Positions 1 to 8,009 of a DNA stretch of 50,488 nt are shown in pieces (the first letter of the stretch is position 1; the number at the start of each line of letters is the position of its first letter). This DNA comes from Paraburkholderia oxyphila NBRC 105797 (GTDB lineage: Bacteria; Pseudomonadota; Gammaproteobacteria; Burkholderiales; Burkholderiaceae). The translations under genes were made by a program, and so were the position numbers. The notes below the pieces were generated by a model. The model was given only the letters and a program-made list of their open reading frames with translations, was not told the DNA's origin and searched no databases. The stretch covers positions 1 to 50,488 of the forward strand of contig NZ_BAYD01000069.1 in the NCBI RefSeq assembly GCF_000685075.1, in the 5' to 3' direction.

Positions 1-84
1 AACGCCAACGCCAACGCCAACGCCAACGCCAACGCCAACGCCAACGCCAACGCCAACGCCAACGCCAACGCCAACGCCAACGCC
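1..84. repeat. AACGCC hexanucleotide tandem array, 14 perfect copies
   Basis: Fourteen uninterrupted copies of the 6-bp unit AACGCC begin at the window edge, so the true array may be longer. No frame of the array contains a stop. In + frame 1 it reads as alternating Asn-Ala and continues to a TAG at 109-111, so it could be the low-complexity C-terminal tail of a gene lying upstream. Because the unit is a multiple of three, copy-number change would alter length without shifting frame. Confidence 0.95.
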
Positions 85-160
85 CTCCCGCGATTCAAGC
101 GGCCCGTATAGCTCGGCCTGCATCGCATTGCATCCCATTCCCGCACAGTCGGAAAAATCC

Positions 161-361
161 ATGAAGATCAACCTCACCCATTACGTCATGGGCGGCATGC
201 TCACCGTCCTGTGCCGCGCCAGCTCACACGCACAGCCCGCCGACTCCGGCGTGCCGGCCGCCGCAAAGCCTGTGTCAAGCGTCAAGGAGATGCGCGCGCC
301 CGCTGTCCGCTCACCGGACAAAGCTGAAATGGGCGTTGATGGGCGCCATGCCACCTCGTAA
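161..361 (+). CDS. Possible small exported protein (66 aa), unknown function
   Basis: The ATG at 161 follows a purine-rich GGAAAAA stretch and opens a 66-residue frame. Its first ~25 residues look like a signal peptide: Lys at position 2, a short hydrophobic core around residues 8-17, and an SSHA|Q-type cleavage site. The rest is Ala/Pro/Ser-rich with no recognisable domain. In outline it resembles the N-terminus of small exported BON-type proteins such as the one at 10576-10938, but no BON fold follows, so it may be a truncated relic. The call rests on the signal-like start and reading-frame length only. Confidence 0.3.
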   Translation: MKINLTHYVMGGMLTVLCRASSHAQPADSGVPAAAKPVSSVKEMRAPAVRSPDKAEMGVDGRHATS

Positions 362-459
362 AGTGAAATCAACAGGATGCGCTGCGGGCCGATCGGCCGC
401 TCCGGTTGGCCGGCGCGCGCAAACGCTACGCAGCAGTCAATTCAAGGAAAACGGTCGCT

Positions 460-1395
460 ATGGAATTTGCACTTGCCAATCTTTGTACCGTCGACGGCGA
501 ACGCGCCGCCGTCGCACTGCCGCACGGCTACTTCCGGCTAGACAGGCTCGCCAGCGGTTTCGCCACGAGTCTGCGCGCAGTCGTGAACCGGTGGGACACG
601 GCCTACCCGCTGATCATCGAGGTGGCACGGCAATGCGAGACGTTGGGCGCGTCGTCCGCCGCCTATGTATCGAAAGCCGATGCCGAACTCGCCACGCCGA
701 TCCGGTTCCCGAACAAGCTCGTCTGCGTCGGCGCGGTCTACAAAGACCATCTTCGCGAGTTCAATCTGCCTGCGCAGCGCTGGCCGAAGATGCCGATGTT
801 CCTGCGTCCGCCGACGACCTCGATCGTCGGGCCCGGCGCGAAGATTGCGATTCCCCCCGGCACGGCGCAATTCGACTGGGAGATCGAGCTCGCGGTCGTG
901 ATGGGCGCGAGGCTCACCGACGCAAATCTCGACTCGGCAAAAGCCGCCATCGCGGGCTATTGCGTCGGCGTCGACTTGACGTGCCGCGATCTGCTCGACC
1001 GCGACTCGGCGGCCGGCATCGATCTCGTTCGCGCCAAGGCGCAGGACGATATGGCGCCAGTCGGGCCCATGCTGATGCCGGCCGAGTTCGTTGGCGATCC
1101 TCAGCAATTGGGCCTGCGTCTGTACGTCAACGGCGAAATCAAGCAAAACGGCACCACGTCCGACATGCTCTATTCCGTGTACGAGCAGGTCGCCACGATC
1201 AGCCGCTTTATCACGCTCGAGCCCGGTGACATCGTGTTTACCGGCTCGTGCGCGGGCTCCGGCGCGTCGATCGGTCAGTTCCTGAAGCCGGGCGACCGCA
1301 TTCGCGCGGAGATCGACAAGGTCGGTTGTCTGGAAGTGGAAATTGCCGAGGCGCGCCGGCGCCCGGCGGATTACCGGGAGGTGCTGCACGCCTGA
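460..1395 (+). CDS. Fumarylacetoacetate hydrolase (FAH) family protein
   Basis: This 311-residue protein has the FAH/2-hydroxyhepta-2,4-diene-dioate isomerase fold. Visible marks are VCVGAVYKDH near residue 88, the acidic metal-binding pair E141-x-E143 inside DWEIELAVV, and D172 in GVDLTCRD. Members hydrolyse or decarboxylate acylpyruvate-type ring-cleavage products with Mg2+ or Mn2+. The ATG at 460 was chosen because AAGGAAA lies just upstream and the family match starts there; the frame stays open further upstream. It is the first gene of a same-strand cluster with a Rieske oxygenase, IclR regulator, MFS transporter and VOC protein, which suggests a late step of aromatic or heterocycle breakdown. 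The substrate cannot be told from sequence. Confidence 0.88.
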   Translation: MEFALANLCTVDGERAAVALPHGYFRLDRLASGFATSLRAVVNRWDTAYPLIIEVARQCETLGASSAAYVSKADAELATPIRFPNKLVCVGAVYKDHLREFNLPAQRWPKMPMFLRPPTTSIVGPGAKIAIPPGTAQFDWEIELAVVMGARLTDANLDSAKAAIAGYCVGVDLTCRDLLDRDSAAGIDLVRAKAQDDMAPVGPMLMPAEFVGDPQQLGLRLYVNGEIKQNGTTSDMLYSVYEQVATISRFITLEPGDIVFTGSCAGSGASIGQFLKPGDRIRAEIDKVGCLEVEIAEARRRPADYREVLHA

Positions 1396-1476
1396 TTCAT
1401 CAAGCGGCGAGCGGCACTGACGAACAAAGCCCGATTTCATGCGGGCGGATTGACGAAGACTGTGGTGGAGACAGAG

Positions 1477-2508
1477 ATGGCAGAGCAAACCGCTTTAAAC
1501 GAAGCCGAAAAGACGGCCTCGCTGGCCGGCGCATGGCGACGCGGCAGGAAGATCGAATTTCGCGGCGAGGACGAGTTTCATCAATGCTGGTATCCGGTCG
1601 CGCTGTCGTCCGAGGTGTCGAAAGGCGGTCTGGTCGGCGCGCCGTTCCTCGATGGCCGCGTGATCGTCTATCGCACGTCCGACGGCGTGGCCCACGTCAA
1701 GAGCTCCTATTGCCGGCACCTCGGCGCGGACCTTTCGGTGGGGCGCCTCGTCGACGACAGGATTCAATGCCCGTTCCACTTCTGGCGCTACGACTCGACC
1801 GGCGCCTGCGCCGAGGTTCCGGCTGGCGACCCGCCGCCGCCCTACGCCAGGCTGTTCAGCTATCCGACGGCGGAGTCGCTCGGCATCGTCTGGGCATTCA
1901 ACGGCGAAACACCGCTTCATCCTGCGCCGCACTTCGAGCAGGGTGCATACGAATCACCACTCGTGATCGACGCGTTTCGCAATCCGCTGCCGATGCACGT
2001 CGACAGCTCGATCGTGTTCCTGAACAGCTTCGACCTTCAGCACTTCCGCGTCGTGCACGGCATGCCGATCGAGGTCGACCTGTCGCAAGTCCGCGAGCAC
2101 GACAGCACGTTGTCATACGAAGCACGGGTGAGCGCGCCGGAATTCGGCGACGTGATCCAGATGCGCAAGCTGTGGGGCGTCAACACGGTCACCATCGCAA
2201 GCGAGACGAAAGGGCGAAAGCTCTATCTGATGCATAGCCTGTGCCCGATCGGACCGAACGCCACGCAGGGGTTCCTGGTCAACGCCACGCCTGCCGATTG
2301 CGCTTCGGACGGTGACGGCGAACTGAGGGCGCTGCTCGCGCAGTCGCGCGACTACTCGCTGCGCCTCGTGAACGAAGATGCGCCGATCTTCGATACGCTC
2401 AGCTTCCGCCGCGATAATCTGACCGCGTCCGATCGTTTCCTCGCTCATGGCATCCGGTACGTGCGCCAATATCCGCGCGCGCATCCGGGCCGCGAGATGA
2501 TCCGGTAG
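1477..2508 (+). CDS. Rieske non-heme iron ring-hydroxylating oxygenase, alpha-type subunit
   Basis: A 343-residue oxygenase. The Rieske [2Fe-2S] ligands are C79-x-H81 and C98-x2-H101 (CPFH). The mononuclear iron site appears as D186-x2-H189-x4-H194 in NSFDLQHFRVVH. The length and the short catalytic domain resemble single-component-type alpha subunits (vanillate O-demethylase or phthalate-dioxygenase-like group) more than the ~450-residue naphthalene dioxygenase type. The ATG at 1477 has GGTGGAGA six bases upstream; a TTG at 1450 is also in frame. No ferredoxin or reductase gene is visible nearby, so electrons must come from elsewhere. It probably hydroxylates or demethylates the aromatic substrate whose product feeds the neighbouring FAH and VOC proteins; this is inference. 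Confidence 0.9.
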   Translation: MAEQTALNEAEKTASLAGAWRRGRKIEFRGEDEFHQCWYPVALSSEVSKGGLVGAPFLDGRVIVYRTSDGVAHVKSSYCRHLGADLSVGRLVDDRIQCPFHFWRYDSTGACAEVPAGDPPPPYARLFSYPTAESLGIVWAFNGETPLHPAPHFEQGAYESPLVIDAFRNPLPMHVDSSIVFLNSFDLQHFRVVHGMPIEVDLSQVREHDSTLSYEARVSAPEFGDVIQMRKLWGVNTVTIASETKGRKLYLMHSLCPIGPNATQGFLVNATPADCASDGDGELRALLAQSRDYSLRLVNEDAPIFDTLSFRRDNLTASDRFLAHGIRYVRQYPRAHPGREMIR

Positions 2509-2584
2509 CCGCGCCATGTACGTGCTTAACCGCGGGCAAGCCGCATGCGAAAATGGTCCGGCGCCGTCAACCGGATCGACAGCC

Positions 2585-3439
2585 ATGAACTCAGACGCGA
2601 AGTCAAAGCGCTCCAGCCACGCCAACGACGAGGCGAGCCTGATGCGCGGGCCGCTCAGAACCATCGCCGTGCTGCGAGCGCTGAATGTGCGCAACGGCGC
2701 GACCGTTGCCGAGCTCTCGGCGGCGACCGGCATCTCGCGGCCGGCCCTCTACCGGATTCTGGAAACGCTGCGCTCGGCGGGCTACGTCTCCGTGAATCTG
2801 CGCCAGCAGCGCTACTGCCTGACCATGCTCGTGCGTACGCTCGCACAGGGCTTCTCCGATGAAGACTGGGTGACGCAGGTCGCAAGGCCGGTGTTGAGCG
2901 CGCTGCAGCGCAAGGTGCTCTGGCCCGTCGATCTCGGCACGTTCATGAACAACGCGATGTGGATTCGCGAGACGACACGGCAATCGAGCCCGCTGACGAT
3001 CGATCGCGGTGTGGTCGGCCTGCGCTTTCCGATGCTGCAGGGGGCGACGGGCCGGGCGTATCTGGCTTTCTGCCCGGACAACGAACGCGAGCAGATTCTC
3101 GCCAATCTCTCGCGGCTACCCGAGCCCGGCAACGAGATGATAGAGCGGCCCGCGGAGGTCGAGGCATTGCTTCAACGCACGCGAGAGCAGGGCTACGGCC
3201 TGCGATACGGCGAGGAGCCCACGGAGACCGGCGCGATTGCAGTGCCCATCGTCCTTGATGAGCGAATCATCGGCTGCATCAACATGACTTTCATCGCCAG
3301 CGCTTTGAGGCCCGAAGAAGCCGCGCGCCAGCATCTGGCCGCGATGCTCAAGAGTGCAAAGAAAATCGCCGCGGGCGTTCTGCAACTGGAGACAGACGTG
3401 AACGATGCATCTCCACTTTCAGGCAAGGACGAGACATGA
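2585..3439 (+). CDS. IclR-family transcriptional regulator
   Basis: The N-terminal winged helix-turn-helix (about residues 20-80, with ATVAELSAATGISRPALYR) is followed by an IclR effector-binding domain that ends in the typical ETGAIAVPI and IIGCINMTF strands. About 284 residues is the usual family length. An in-frame ATG at 2516 would add 23 residues. Neither start has a convincing ribosome-binding site, and 2585 was chosen because family members start shortly before the HTH. It lies between the oxygenase and the transporter on the same strand, so it probably controls this cluster in response to the substrate or an intermediate. Confidence 0.88.
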   Translation: MNSDAKSKRSSHANDEASLMRGPLRTIAVLRALNVRNGATVAELSAATGISRPALYRILETLRSAGYVSVNLRQQRYCLTMLVRTLAQGFSDEDWVTQVARPVLSALQRKVLWPVDLGTFMNNAMWIRETTRQSSPLTIDRGVVGLRFPMLQGATGRAYLAFCPDNEREQILANLSRLPEPGNEMIERPAEVEALLQRTREQGYGLRYGEEPTETGAIAVPIVLDERIIGCINMTFIASALRPEEAARQHLAAMLKSAKKIAAGVLQLETDVNDASPLSGKDET

Positions 3440-3476
3440 ACACCCCCCATGACCCCTATCGCTGGCGGGATGCATC

Positions 3477-4802
3477 ATGAGCGCATTCCTCGACGAACTG
3501 CGCGGCGGCTGGCGTGACTTGATCGGCGCCGTGATCGGCCTGGGGCTCGGCATTGGCGCCTACAACCCGGTTTCGAGTTTCTTCTTTCGGGCGCTCGAGC
3601 ACGAGTTCGGCTGGTCGAAGGCGGCCGCAGCCGTGTCGCTGATCGCGCTACCTGTCACTGCCGCGGTGCTGCCTTTCGCGGGCTTGTTGCTCGATCGTTT
3701 CGGCGTGCGCCGCGTGGCGGCGCTTTCGACGATCTGCATGTCGGCGTGCTTCGTGTGGCTCTCGGCCATGAACGGCCAGTTGTGGACGTTCTATGCGGCG
3801 TTCATCGTGCTCAATGTGCTCGGCTGCGCAACCGGGCCCGTCAGCTATACGCGAACCATCTCGACGCGCTTCAGGAAGTCGCGCGGCACGGCGCTTGCGT
3901 TTTCGCTGCTCGGCATCGGCATGACCGCGATGATCCTGCCTCCCTTGATCGCCGCCATATTGGCGCACTGGGGCTGGCGGGGCGGCTACCGGTTCTTCGC
4001 CGCGGCGGTGCTCGTCGGCGGGCTGCTGGCGCTCGCGCTGAGCCGCGGGCCGGTGCAAGGCGCAAGCGCGCCCGATACGCTCGCGGGCGACCGGCTCGCC
4101 ACGGCTGCCACAAAGCGCGCGTTCTGGCTGCTCGGCATGGCGATTTTCGGCCTGAGCGTGGCGTCGCTCGGATTCGTGTCGCAATTCCAGTCCATCGCCA
4201 TCGAGAAAGGGCTCGCGCCGGCAACGGCACCCTTCCTGTTGTCGGCGCTTGCCGCATCGGTGCTGGTGAGCCGGCTGGTCATCGGGGGCGCGCTCGATGC
4301 GTTGCGTCCGGAGCGAGTCGCCGCGACCGCGCTTTGCCTCGCCGCGCTCGGCATGCTGCTCTGGATGTTCAGCGGCCCGCATGCCGCCACGGCATTGATC
4401 GCGGTCCTTCTGATTGGACTGAGCATCGGAGCCGAGCTCGACTTCCTGTCGTTCTTCTGTGCGCGCCTCTTTGGGCTCAGGCATTACGGCGCGGTGTATG
4501 GCGGGCTTGCGGCGTTCTTCTATACGGGCATTGCGACCGGGGGCATCGCATACGGCGTCATCCATGACCGCACCGGCGGCTATGTCACGGCGTTGTTGAT
4601 GTCGGCGGCGCTGTTCGTCGTCGCCGCCCTGATTTTCCTCACGCTCGGGCCGGCCATGCGCGATGCCGAGCGCGCGCAAGGCGCGCTCGTGGCTGAAGCG
4701 CCTGGGCTTGATGCGCGGCTCCGGCAGGCGCTGCGGATGCGTTCGACAGAAGGGCGCTCCCTCGAAACTAACTGTTCTTGTGCAAAAGGCAAAAACTTAT
4801 GA
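3477..4802 (+). CDS. MFS transporter (12-TM), probable aromatic or carboxylate importer
   Basis: A 441-residue protein with about twelve hydrophobic segments and a central charged loop. The conserved loop after TM2 reads LLDRFGVRRV, matching the MFS GxxxDrxGrR motif. Overall it looks like the monocarboxylate / oxalate-formate-antiporter-like branch of the superfamily, acting in the inner membrane. It begins 37 bp after the IclR gene and its stop overlaps the ATG of the VOC gene (ATGA at 4799-4802), so the two are translationally coupled. Context suggests uptake of the compound handled by the Rieske oxygenase. The C-terminal ~40 residues are hydrophilic and unrelated to the fold. Confidence 0.85.
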   Translation: MSAFLDELRGGWRDLIGAVIGLGLGIGAYNPVSSFFFRALEHEFGWSKAAAAVSLIALPVTAAVLPFAGLLLDRFGVRRVAALSTICMSACFVWLSAMNGQLWTFYAAFIVLNVLGCATGPVSYTRTISTRFRKSRGTALAFSLLGIGMTAMILPPLIAAILAHWGWRGGYRFFAAAVLVGGLLALALSRGPVQGASAPDTLAGDRLATAATKRAFWLLGMAIFGLSVASLGFVSQFQSIAIEKGLAPATAPFLLSALAASVLVSRLVIGGALDALRPERVAATALCLAALGMLLWMFSGPHAATALIAVLLIGLSIGAELDFLSFFCARLFGLRHYGAVYGGLAAFFYTGIATGGIAYGVIHDRTGGYVTALLMSAALFVVAALIFLTLGPAMRDAERAQGALVAEAPGLDARLRQALRMRSTEGRSLETNCSCAKGKNL

Positions 4803-5245
4803 ATCGTCCATCAATCGCAGGAATTCATCATCTCAAGTTCAATGTGTCGGACCTGGACCGGAGCCTCGCTTTCTATTCATCGGCGCTGGGCGCGAAGCGC
4901 ATTCCCGAACTCGATCACAGGCTTCCGGACGGCGAGCTCTTCGCCTATATCCTCGAGGTCGACCGCCTCGGCACTTACCTCGAACTGCGCGCGTCGCCGG
5001 ATAAAGCGGCGCGCGAGGCAGGGCTCGACCCGGTGACGTTTTCGGTCGAGACGCACGACGATCTGGTTGCGTGGCACGACTATCTGGAAGCGAATGGCAT
5101 CCGGCATTCGCCGGTCTTTACCGGCGTGACCGGCTGGTTGTTGGCAGCGGAAGACCCGGACGGCCGGCATCTGCGCTTCTATACGCTGGAAACCCATCCC
5201 GTGACCACGGCGTTTTCGTCAGACGAGTATTGGCTGGGCGTGTAA
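4799..5245 (+). CDS. VOC-family protein (glyoxalase / extradiol dioxygenase fold)
   Basis: A 148-residue single-domain VOC protein. It starts with the first metal-ligand strand (GIHHLKFNVSDLDRSLAFY, about residues 8-26) and ends with DPDGRHLRFYTLE, which carries the usual C-terminal Glu ligand. The ATG overlaps the MFS stop codon (ATGA), so 4799 is the natural start. Length fits small glyoxalase-like or one-module extradiol-type proteins rather than full ring-cleaving dioxygenases (~290 aa). It is the last gene of the putative catabolic operon. It may act on a ring-derived intermediate or detoxify an aldehyde; the exact reaction is unknown. Confidence 0.82.
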   Translation: MNRPSIAGIHHLKFNVSDLDRSLAFYSSALGAKRIPELDHRLPDGELFAYILEVDRLGTYLELRASPDKAAREAGLDPVTFSVETHDDLVAWHDYLEANGIRHSPVFTGVTGWLLAAEDPDGRHLRFYTLETHPVTTAFSSDEYWLGV

Positions 5246-5369
5246 AGGTCGTTTTCAGTCGTCAAGACCAGACGTTTCCTGGTCGAGATCGGCCAGGGAG
5301 CGTGGCACGGATGTGCGGCAGGGCACTGTCCGGTACGCGCAAAACGGTGATCCTTGGATGGACGTGCGC

Positions 5370-5397
5370 TTTACGAGATGCACCGAAGTCGCATAAT
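5370..5397 (+). promoter_or_regulatory. Candidate sigma-70 promoter for the 44-aa membrane protein
   Basis: TTTACG at 5370-5375 and CATAAT at 5392-5397 are separated by 16 bp, matching consensus at 4/6 and 5/6 positions. Predicted transcription would begin near 5404, about 38 nt before the ATG at 5442. The -10 box overlaps the hairpin at 5379-5405. Confidence 0.4.
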
Positions 5398-5405
5398 TCG
5401 GTGCA
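5379..5405. promoter_or_regulatory. Perfect 9-bp inverted repeat (hairpin or operator)
   Basis: TGCACCGAA (5379-5387) and TTCGGTGCA (5397-5405) form a perfect 9-bp inverted repeat around a 9-nt loop, with no T-run. Since it covers the candidate -10 box, an operator is at least as likely as an RNA structure. Confidence 0.5.
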
Positions 5406-5441
5406 GGAGCGGTCGTCTTTCTCTCAAGGAGCGCGGCTACC

Positions 5442-5576
5442 ATGAGCACAATCGTCATTGCCAAATTTTGGCCAGTCATTATCGGCCTAAGCGGAATTTC
5501 TGGCGTCTTGCTGCTAGGCTGGGTCAGAACCAAGCACCCAGGCACAAAAGGCCATAGGCACATAAGCGGCCGGTAA
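5442..5576 (+). CDS. Small single-pass membrane protein (44 aa), unknown function
   Basis: The ATG at 5442 is preceded by AAGGAG (5426-5431) at a ten-base distance and by a candidate promoter. The 44-residue product has a short polar start, one continuous hydrophobic stretch from about residue 4 to 28 containing WPVIIGLSG and GVLLLGW, then a basic tail rich in Lys, His and Arg. That layout fits one transmembrane helix with a cytoplasmic positive C-terminus. I do not recognise the family. Support comes from the ribosome-binding site, promoter and helix together, since the frame is too short to be convincing on length alone. Confidence 0.5.
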   Translation: MSTIVIAKFWPVIIGLSGISGVLLLGWVRTKHPGTKGHRHISGR

Positions 5577-6090
5577 GCGCGCTGAAGGTTGCGGCTATGT
5601 ATTGCCGATGGCGATTGCCGGCCAGATCCCGGTCGTTCGAAGCAGCATGTTCGATGTCTCTCTGTGGCGAGCGGACCGCTGAGCTGCGACCGTACAAAGC
5701 TGCCGCTATCGGAGTGCGGATGTTTTCTAACGACGGCTTCCGGTGGAGGGAGACGAGCGCGTACACGCGGCCATGAAATGTCATTCGCTTGCACCGTTGC
5801 TTGGACATTCAAGTGTCAGAGCTATCCGGAACCGGTCATTTACCTGGCGATATTGAGGTGTTACTTATCGGCCAAACCCGAGGGTCGCCGATCAGCCGCT
5901 GTGTGGCGGCTGAAGGTCGCTTCACTGACAATCGCAAATCCGCGCCGACGAATGTCTCATCTCTTTATCGACGAATGAGTCTTCCGGACCCGCAAGGGAC
6001 GGTCGCGATTCTCCGAGGCGGTCGTTCGCCAGCGATCCAGATAGCAGAAGAGGCCTGGCACTATTCGTAGCCGCTTTCGGCCATGCTCGA
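5577..6090. other. Gene-free stretch with eroded repeat sequence
   Basis: I see no credible gene here: open frames lack ribosome-binding sites and show no domain. The part around 5690-5775 aligns loosely with 6665-6745 (shared TGTTTT..AACG, then GAGCGCGTA and CGGCCAT blocks), so both look like decayed copies of one element. Confidence 0.55.
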
Positions 6091-6471
6091 TCACTGCGGT
6101 ACGTTCATCTGTGCATTTTCAAGCTCGACATGCGCTTCGTCGACTTTGCGTTGGCGATCGGCGATTTTCTTCGCGCTCTTGCCGTTGGCCTTTGCTTCCT
6201 GCAGGTCACGCTCGCGTTCAGCGAGCTTCTTTTGCGCCGCGACTACCTTGCGTTGCGCGTCGCTGCGCAGCACAGCATCGGTGCAATTGGCATTCATTTG
6301 AGCGAGCGCGGTTTCGAGGCCATCTACGCGCTTCGCATTGCCGTGTGCTTTCGCGTAAGTGATTTCTCGCTCTATCGATTGGCGCTTCGCATCACAACCG
6401 CTAGTTTGAGCGGCGCACACCATCGGGGAAACGACCATGCCGAGCAGAAATGCTTTGAGCGCGATATTCAT
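6091..6471 (-). CDS. DUF1090 family exported protein (YqjC-like)
   Basis: A 126-residue protein with a signal peptide (residues 1 to ~21, hydrophobic core then VCAAQ). It continues as a highly charged helical region that matches DUF1090 in layout: a Cys in SGCDAKRQSIEREI, a second Cys near NANCTD, and a long Lys/Glu/Ala-rich coiled coil. The ATG at 6471 was chosen because the signal peptide begins there; the frame stays open for about 100 residues upstream without a signal or domain. DUF1090 proteins such as E. coli YqjC are periplasmic and of unknown function. It stands alone between gene-poor stretches, so it is probably its own transcription unit. Confidence 0.85.
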   Translation of the reverse strand: MNIALKAFLLGMVVSPMVCAAQTSGCDAKRQSIEREITYAKAHGNAKRVDGLETALAQMNANCTDAVLRSDAQRKVVAAQKKLAERERDLQEAKANGKSAKKIADRQRKVDEAHVELENAQMNVPQ

Positions 6472-6945
6472 GAGAGGCCTCGCAGTAGCGGAGTGTTGTT
6501 CGTCGATTGCGCGTTCGGCAGAGATTATAGAGCGCTCGCAATGACCTGCCCTGCCGTCTACGCATAACCGCAACTGGCCGCTCTCAAACGTCGCTCGCAG
6601 GTCATCAACGATTGACGTGGCCGTTGCGAGTGTCCCAAGCTGGCCCGTTTCACCCGCCGAGCCATGACGCCACCAAGCCGCCGCTGACGCTCGGCGAATG
6701 TTTTTGAACGCCAGCTTACGGCGAAGTCGGCGAGCGCGTAAAGTCGGCCATAAGCAGCCAATGATCGACACGGATGCATGGCCATTTGAGTGTCAGGTTG
6801 CCACCCGGTCACAGACCTCCGCACGCCGGCAGGCCGACGGGCCGACAAGCCAGAACCGGCACGAACCTCAGTCCCGGCTCCTCTGACCAGAGCCGGGGTG
6901 GGAGCGCGAACCATTGACTCTTCCGGGTCTGTGAGGTGCCCCAGC
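6472..6945. other. Gene-free stretch before the LysR gene
   Basis: No supportable gene. It holds the upstream region of the DUF1090 gene, a decayed repeat copy (about 6665-6745) related to 5690-5775, and the leader of the LysR gene including its ribosome-binding site. Confidence 0.5.
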
Positions 6946-7872
6946 ATGAATCTCCGTCAGTTGCGCTACTTCGTCATTATCGTGGACGCTGGCAGTTTCT
7001 CCCGCGCCGCACAGGTCGCCCATATCGCGCAACCTGCACTCAGCCAGCAAATCGCGGATCTCGAGGCACTGCTCGGTGTCACGCTGCTGCAGCGCAGCGT
7101 GCGCGGCGTGCGTGCTACCGCCGCAGGCGAGCGGCTCTATGTCGAAGCGCGCGCGATTCTAAGACGTGTGGATCGCCTGCGGGAAATCGTGTGTGAACAA
7201 GGCGGGGAAATTGAGGGAAACGTTTGCATTGGCATGTCGTCGACGCTGGCATCAGTGCTTGGCGGCCCAATCGTGGCGGCATGCCACACCGCGCTTCCCA
7301 AGGTCCATCTGAAACTCTCGTCGTCAACCAGCAACCAGTTGGCTGACTGCATTCGCGAACAGACACTCGATCTCGCCGTACTATTCGCGGATGCCCCGCC
7401 ACGCAAATGCGCATCTATCCCGCTTTTTCGTCAACGGCTCTTCCTTGTGCGCCGCGCGGACGGTTCACGGGCCCGCACGAGCGTTGCTTTCAGCAAACTC
7501 GCCGAGGTCCCGCTCATCCTGCCCTATTCGCCCAACGTCACACGTACCGTGCTGGACAGAGCATTCGCGAAGGCCGGACTCGAGCCGCACGTGGTCACAG
7601 AAACCGACTCGGTTACCAGCATGGTCGCTGCCGTGCAGGCAGGCGTCGGCGGTGCCGTCCTGCCGCTGGGCTCGACGGAGCAGCTGTCTGGCGGTCGCGC
7701 ACTGGTTTCGCTCCCCATCGAACCACCGATCTGGATCACCGCCAACATCGTTACATCTGCCGAGGCACCGCTCACCGCCGCGGGAGAATCCGTGCGGGAC
7801 TTCATCGCTGCGTTCGTGGGAAGGCAACTGCGCGAGCACTCGCTCGCCGGCTGCGAACCGCTCGATGATTGA
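6946..7872 (+). CDS. LysR-family transcriptional regulator
   Basis: A 308-residue LysR regulator. The N-terminal winged HTH covers about residues 1-60 (MNLRQLRYFV start, then AAQVAHIAQPALSQQIADLE). The substrate-binding domain begins around residue 92 with GNVCIGMSSTLAS. The start at 6946 has GTGAGG about ten bases upstream. In general appearance it is of the Nac/CynR/Cbl-like branch. It precedes the AtuA-like gene by 137 bp on the same strand, an arrangement in which LysR proteins usually control the adjacent gene. No divergent gene shares its promoter region, and the effector is unknown. Confidence 0.92.
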   Translation: MNLRQLRYFVIIVDAGSFSRAAQVAHIAQPALSQQIADLEALLGVTLLQRSVRGVRATAAGERLYVEARAILRRVDRLREIVCEQGGEIEGNVCIGMSSTLASVLGGPIVAACHTALPKVHLKLSSSTSNQLADCIREQTLDLAVLFADAPPRKCASIPLFRQRLFLVRRADGSRARTSVAFSKLAEVPLILPYSPNVTRTVLDRAFAKAGLEPHVVTETDSVTSMVAAVQAGVGGAVLPLGSTEQLSGGRALVSLPIEPPIWITANIVTSAEAPLTAAGESVRDFIAAFVGRQLREHSLAGCEPLDD

Positions 7873-8009
7873 AGTTCGCAAGCCATAGGCGTCGACGATA
7901 CCCCTATCGCAAGACCGTATTATTCGCAAACCGCAATAGCGCGCAGACTTCACCCCGAAGCGTCAGAGGGACGGCATGTCGTTGTCCGACGCAACCCAAG
8001 GGGAATGTG

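Noticed and set aside
1..84. CRISPR-like repeat at the window start
   Set aside because: The repeats are contiguous hexamers with no spacers. No CRISPR array was seen anywhere in the window.
336..1229. Long Arg-rich open frame overlapping the FAH gene
   Set aside because: It is an out-of-frame shadow of a gene with clear family motifs; composition is Arg/Ala-heavy with no domain.
538..1488. Long minus-strand frame opposite the FAH gene
   Set aside because: Antisense shadow typical of GC-rich DNA; no ribosome-binding site or recognisable domain.
5577..6090. Several short frames in the gap after the 44-aa protein
   Set aside because: No start signals, no domains, and the sequence looks like eroded repeats.
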